Below are positions 59,701 through 64,000 of a stretch of 64,000 nucleotides of DNA, piece by piece. The notes under the pieces were generated by a model. That model worked only from the letters and a program-made list of their open reading frames with translations, did not search any database and had not been told where the DNA came from. The stretch's first letter is position 1, and every line of letters starts with the position of its first letter. Made by a program: the position numbers and the translations under genes. Source of the DNA: Exophiala sp. HKRS030 (taxonomy: Eukaryota; Ascomycota; Eurotiomycetes; Chaetothyriales; Herpotrichiellaceae). The stretch spans positions 3,162,001-3,226,000 of the forward strand of contig JAHWDD010000007.1 in NCBI GenBank assembly GCA_023897205.1, given 5' to 3'.

Positions 59701-62700
59701 TGAAGATGATCGAGGACGGCGTTCCTCGTTCAATTTTTTGACTTTGAGGCGAAATGCGTCTGCTCGTGCAAGCCGTTGCTTCTGTTCAATGCGGCCGATG
59801 TGGTAGATTATACCGAGTTTCCATTCAAATGGATCGTCCTCAAACTCAAGGCAGAGAGCCTTGCATCTGAGAGAGACGCGAGGAATCTTCTTTGGCCCGA
59901 CCGGATCCTTTCTAAGGATATAGTCATTTGTGCGCGTCTTGAAACGATGATGCAGCTGGGCCATCGCTTTACCCGTATTGATAAAATTATCAAATACTTT
60001 GTACATCAACAATCCATGTGGGACAGCCAAACGAATGAAATCCATCGACAAGTCGATGGACTTCTCCTCGGTAGTCCCGTGTACGGTCTTCTTCTTGTTA
60101 TGTCGGAGATCGACACGAATGGTATTGGCACTCACGATTCGAGCCCATGCATGCTTCAGATGGGGCGCCTCGGCGTGCAACCTGACAAGCTGAGATCGCA
60201 GGAATGGCGCCGACCATCTATGTCGGCCAGCAGAAACATCATAGACCTGCAAGAGTATCGGCGGGTCAGCGGGCATCTGACCTTTTACTTGAACATAATC
60301 TGCTTTGACGTCGATGGTGATGACTTCAGATCCCAGAGGAGTGGGATGAGCAGCCCGCTCGGCTTCTCGTTCTTGAGGATGCGAAGGTCTGTATGAGTCC
60401 GGAGTAGAAGATGCTGGTCCAAGAAATGCGTCTTTGAGAAATGAAGCCCCCACACCGAAGGAATAGAATCTGTACAAGGAAAATTCTAGATAAAAGGCTC
60501 GAATCACTGAGTGGACATGGAATAATGGACCTTGTTGGTCTCTGGAAGTGCTCAGAGCCACTTCACATCTAGGGACTGACAAAAATGGTCGAGATTCCCA
60601 ACTGTCAATTGATTCGATAATGTAGCCTTCAAAGCCTTTGATGTGTACAGCAAGACGCCTCCCGTCAGTGGGATCGTGGTGATGGCGACGAGGAGGAGAT
60701 ATAGGATGTGCAATATGTTTACCGGTCGAAAAAGTCTCGTCAAATCGTGCTGAGGTACTGGTCTTCCGTCTTGTTAGACCAGGTTTCCGGGGCGAATCTG
60801 CACGCGAAGACTGATAATGTGCGGTCCATGTTTCCAGCTCCAGCGCAACTCCCTAGTCTGGTTTGAAATGCTCGCGTCCACGCCCGCAGTCTCGATACTA
60901 CAGCCCGATCCTTCGAAAGTGACATCTATGAGCCACGGAGGAAGCTTTCTGAGGAAGGCAGTAGATGAGGCTTTCACGGGCGCTTTGATCTTATCAGTCG
61001 AGCCATGGCGTTTGAAATGCTTCACGATGTTGTATATTCCCTGGCTGACTTCTTTGCGGACCATCAGTATCGAGAATGTGCGTAAATTGCCAGAAATAAC
61101 TACAGACACGTCAGTGGATGCCGTGACCTGGATCTTGAGTTCAAGAGATTCGGCAAGAACGAGGTTATGCCGCGTTCCTGCCGCTGCTTGATAGTATAAT
61201 TGATGCGACAAGACTCTAAAGTTTGAAGACAAAGAGTACAAGAGGTCTCCCCCGTGGAGTGTGATGACTCGACATCTAAAGAGATGGAAGATATCGAGGA
61301 GATGATCATGTCGTAATCACCCGGTTCGGCGTGTGTGGTGTCGGCGGTAGGTAGAATGAATCTCACGACAGGTTCATGGATGGAGAACTTGATACTCGCT
61401 TTAGGGAGCAGTCTTGAGATGAGACGGTGATTGTTTTGAGGTCGACTCTGCGAAGGTGATGAATGCTGAGCGACTGCGAGAAGCCTGATCAGATGCTGGG
61501 GTACGAGATCGACGGAAGGAGAGGTCACCACTAGATTGGCGTACAAGATGTTGGTGTTTCGTTCAGCAACGTCACGATCCAGGGTGAAACTCATAGTTTT
61601 AGCGGGCAGTGTGGTTCTGATGGTGGTAGTGGCCATGGGGATGTACATGATCTTGTTCGTACGAGAATCATCTTCGTCCAGACTAACGGAGATGGATAGT
61701 GCGGCAACCAGAGCTTGATGCGCGATATCATGTCTGGAGAAATATGTACGATGAGAGGGAGAGTGCTGGTCCAGACGGTGTAGATCGATGCCAATTTCGT
61801 GAATTACAACATTTGCCGTCAGGGCAAGTTGGCTTGTCGAAGTGACTCTACTTCTTTGGATATGCGGACGAAGCTCATGCCGAGCTGAATCTCTTGCACA
61901 CTTTGAAGAATTGAACTGAAGAACTCTTTGGAGTCGGCAACAGTCTGAACGATAGAGGCTTCTCGACTGCCAGGATCATCGAGTTCGCCTACCACATCTT
62001 CGAAAGACATCTCGTCGATTGGGCTCAATATCTGGGTTTTGGGTCTGGCTTTCATTTCCCTCTTACCTCGATTTGAGAAGCGGACAACCTCGTCGACAGG
62101 AACATAAAGTCGGCCAGCCTTGACGGCGATGGATGTGTCACGAAGTCCTTCGCGGTCTTTGTAGAGCAAACCGTGAACATTGATGGTCATGGCGTCAAGA
62201 ACTTCGATGGGCTCACGACCACCAACTCCCATGACGATACTCCTGATTGTGAAAACCCATTCCGCAGGCTTCTGATCGCCCAGAGGATCCTTCTTATGAC
62301 GGAAGAGGCGGCCTCGATCAAGCAACTTGCGCCGGGTGTAGACGGCTGCGGTAAAGGAGGCAACTTGTACATAGCCAACCCCGACCACCTCGACGCTGGT
62401 ATTGAAGGCACTAACATCAAAGGCGCGTAGCAGATGGATTTGTCGGTGGAGACGTTTGATGCGTTCCTTAACACCAGTCAATTTCTTCCATAGTTGACTT
62501 CTCCCACGCGGACGAGATTTGGTTTCGTTGCGATCGGGTTGAGGGGTCTCCTGCTTTTGATCTGGGGCATGGCTTTCAGACGCCGGGGCGAGCCCGGTCT
62601 CGAAGGCGGTGGGATCCAAGGTGATCTTCAATTCCTCGAAGACGAGACTAATCCATGTTGGTTGGGCAAAGGTGGGCCTGTGCAGTCTGAGACCGATGCC

Positions 62701-62877
62701 ACGCAGATCTATCCTCAAGCCTTCTCTTGGTGTGTAGGAAATGTGTCGGAAACTGAGATAGCCAATGCGCTGAATCGACACCCCGGTAACAATTCGTAGT
62801 ATGGCGAGTAGGACGAAGGTGAAGAGGTAAAGTATCAGGATCGAGGCACCGACGGATGTGGGATTGATTAAGGGCAT
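53800..62877 (-). CDS. fmp27: FMP27/Hob-type bridge-like lipid transfer protein, six frame breaks
   Basis: This very long protein (about 3,027 residues once restored) belongs to the FMP27/Hobbit (BLTP2) group, which forms hydrophobic tubes moving lipids between ER and plasma membrane or other contacts. It begins with a membrane helix (ILILYLFTFVLLAILRIVTG) that anchors it to the ER, followed by the chorein-like SFRHISYTPREGLRIDLRGI. In order come the LYSLSSNFRVLSHQLYYQAA block, RYFDxx-type beta repeats, the GFWDK domain (GFWDKIRLSFHSRLTVNWKG, then DPYVVTGYGAGFVMCW) and the WPPW domain (GSLWPPWVSLEAMFDFHLDP). The basic, Ser-rich tail ends KVLNRLS. No intron is evident. Six single-base losses split it into seven frames, at runs 61822-61824, 61249-61253, 60789-60792, 59331-59333, 56941-56943 and 55170-55172. 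Each is one base short and adding one rejoins the text. Confidence 0.92.
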
Positions 62878-64000
62878 AGTGTCAGTGTAGCGAGGCCAAG
62901 CGGCCTTCCTCGTGTGTTTTCTGAATGAGGACGTGCGGACCGGCTCATGTCATCGCCTTGCTCATTGACTGTGAAATACAAGTAGCGCGATATATGGCGG
63001 AAGCGGGACGGCGCAGCTCGAATTAGAAGGAAACATGGCGAGCTGGGTCAGAAGCCATGCGCCAGCCAGGTCTGAGAATCCGATTGCAAAGTCCGAGCAG
63101 TTCAAGCAGTTCAAACGGGACACTCGTTCGGGTGCGTATGTGAGGGGTCTGGGACAGATTCTGGATGTGGTGGAGGTGTGGAAGATGGTGGTAGATTCCT
63201 GATTAGCTAACCAAGGCGGATGTTGGGTAACTCGCAGCTCTTCATGATAAGTATGGATCGTCCAGGCACGCTGCCGGATCAGCCGTTCTTTGGTCGCAAT
63301 CAAGTTGCGATAGAGAGGAGCAAGTGAGTAGGTGGGAGGGTCGCAATGTGAAGCGGAGGGGAGGCACGGATGAGAGATATTCACAACCTTTGGCAATGGT
63401 ACCTAGTGGAATGCCTAATTAACTAGCAACGTAGCTAGTTAATAGTTATGTACTTAGGTGCGAGGATTAGGTAGTGCGAGCTTAGAGTAGCTGGCACCGT
63501 CGGGTACTACGGAGTATTAGTATTAGTAGTTAGGCAATCATGAATGGAGATAGAGATCGGGAAGTTATGGCAGCCGTTGAGTATGGAGGGAGGGTCGCAG
63601 GCCGCAGGTTGCAGGTCGCACAGCAACTGCGGAGTCAGTCACCCTCACTACGGGGCGTCGAGTATGCAAGACTCGAGACTCAAGTTATTAGGCATGCCAT
63701 GATGCCATAGCCACACACCCACCACTAACTACTCCGTAGTTAACTAGTTAGTTTGTTAGTTACCTACCTACTCGGTAGTAGTTGGTCCCCACCTATTAGC
63801 TGCCCGGGAGGTCCGCACCCATGGCACCCACAGGCACCCACAGGCACCCAGCTGGTACCGACTTTGCAACTTGCAAGGGGTGTCTGGCCCACATTTCCGT
63901 GAGGCGGTGGTGGGTGCAAAAAGCTCCGGACCACTTGTGGCCAGGTTGCCCAGAAGCGACTGTTGGTTCGACTTTGGCTTTGGGAGTCCGTGCGATGGAA
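62878..64000. other. Upstream region of FMP27, with short repeats
   Basis: No gene is supported up to the right edge; the frame at 62962-63396 (minus) is not protein-like. TACGGAGTA occurs at 63508-63516 and, in the other orientation, 63730-63738. TAGTTA/TTAGTT words are dense at 63416-63440 and 63728-63762. A GGCACCCACA tandem repeat is at 63823-63850. Confidence 0.5.
63823..63850. repeat. 10-bp tandem repeat GGCACCCACA (2.8 copies)
   Basis: GGCACCCACA occurs twice in tandem, followed by GGCACCCA. Nearby (63594-63620) the words GTCGCAGG, CCGCAGG, TTGCAGG and TCGCA repeat in a similar style. Confidence 0.7.

Noticed and set aside
53800..62877. FMP27 as a pseudogene or as a gene using programmed frameshifting
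   Set aside because: All six breaks are single missing bases in C/G runs, the same pattern seen in unrelated essential genes. No slippery-site motif is shared, and the protein text between breaks is well preserved.

Overview
The window is nuclear DNA of a filamentous ascomycete (Pezizomycotina). Genes are close together on both strands. Introns are short (about 50-104 nt) with GT...AG ends and CTAAC-like branch points, and several long genes have no intron. Fungus-specific families are present: Arb1, Clr5, FMP27, CHO2 and a DUF6536 membrane protein. A eurotiomycete, perhaps of the black-yeast order Chaetothyriales, is my guess; the sequence alone does not settle it.

Layout. Left part (1-24 kb): the 3' end of an unknown gene, the spliceosomal cyclophilin CYP10/PPIL3, an arrestin-like protein, tRNA-splicing endonuclease subunit SEN54, elongin C divergent from a mitochondrial 3-oxoacyl-ACP reductase (OAR1-like), SUMO-activating subunit UBA2, the queuosine salvage protein Qng1/DUF2419, phosphatidylethanolamine methyltransferase CHO2 and the Fe-S assembly ATPase NBP35. 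Middle (24-39 kb): a secreted pepsin-like aspartic protease, a DUF6536 multi-pass membrane protein, threonine synthase, the wybutosine enzyme TYW1 and an HSL-type alpha/beta hydrolase. Next comes about 6 kb without a convincing gene (38.7-44.7 kb), with an A+T-rich core carrying a repeated octamer. Right part: a Clr5-domain/TPR protein, CLP1, inositol polyphosphate multikinase divergent from the siRNA-chaperone subunit ARB1, and the very large lipid-transfer protein FMP27 covering 53.8-62.9 kb.

The genes are housekeeping genes from different pathways: tRNA processing and modification, phospholipid synthesis, SUMO, Fe-S assembly, mitochondrial fatty acid synthesis, threonine synthesis, inositol phosphates and heterochromatin. 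I see no biosynthetic cluster, no intact transposon, no virus, no CRISPR and no convincing tRNA or rRNA gene.

The most important observation concerns data quality. Seven genes are broken by single missing bases, and 13 of the 14 breaks lie at runs of C or G (3-6 long). Adding one base at each gives full-length proteins of whole-codon length. This looks like systematic homopolymer undercalling in the assembly, not pseudogenes. I found no convincing new biological system. The best leads for unexplained structure are the ACTTAGTA octamer cluster at 40.77-41.63 kb and a few gene relics.
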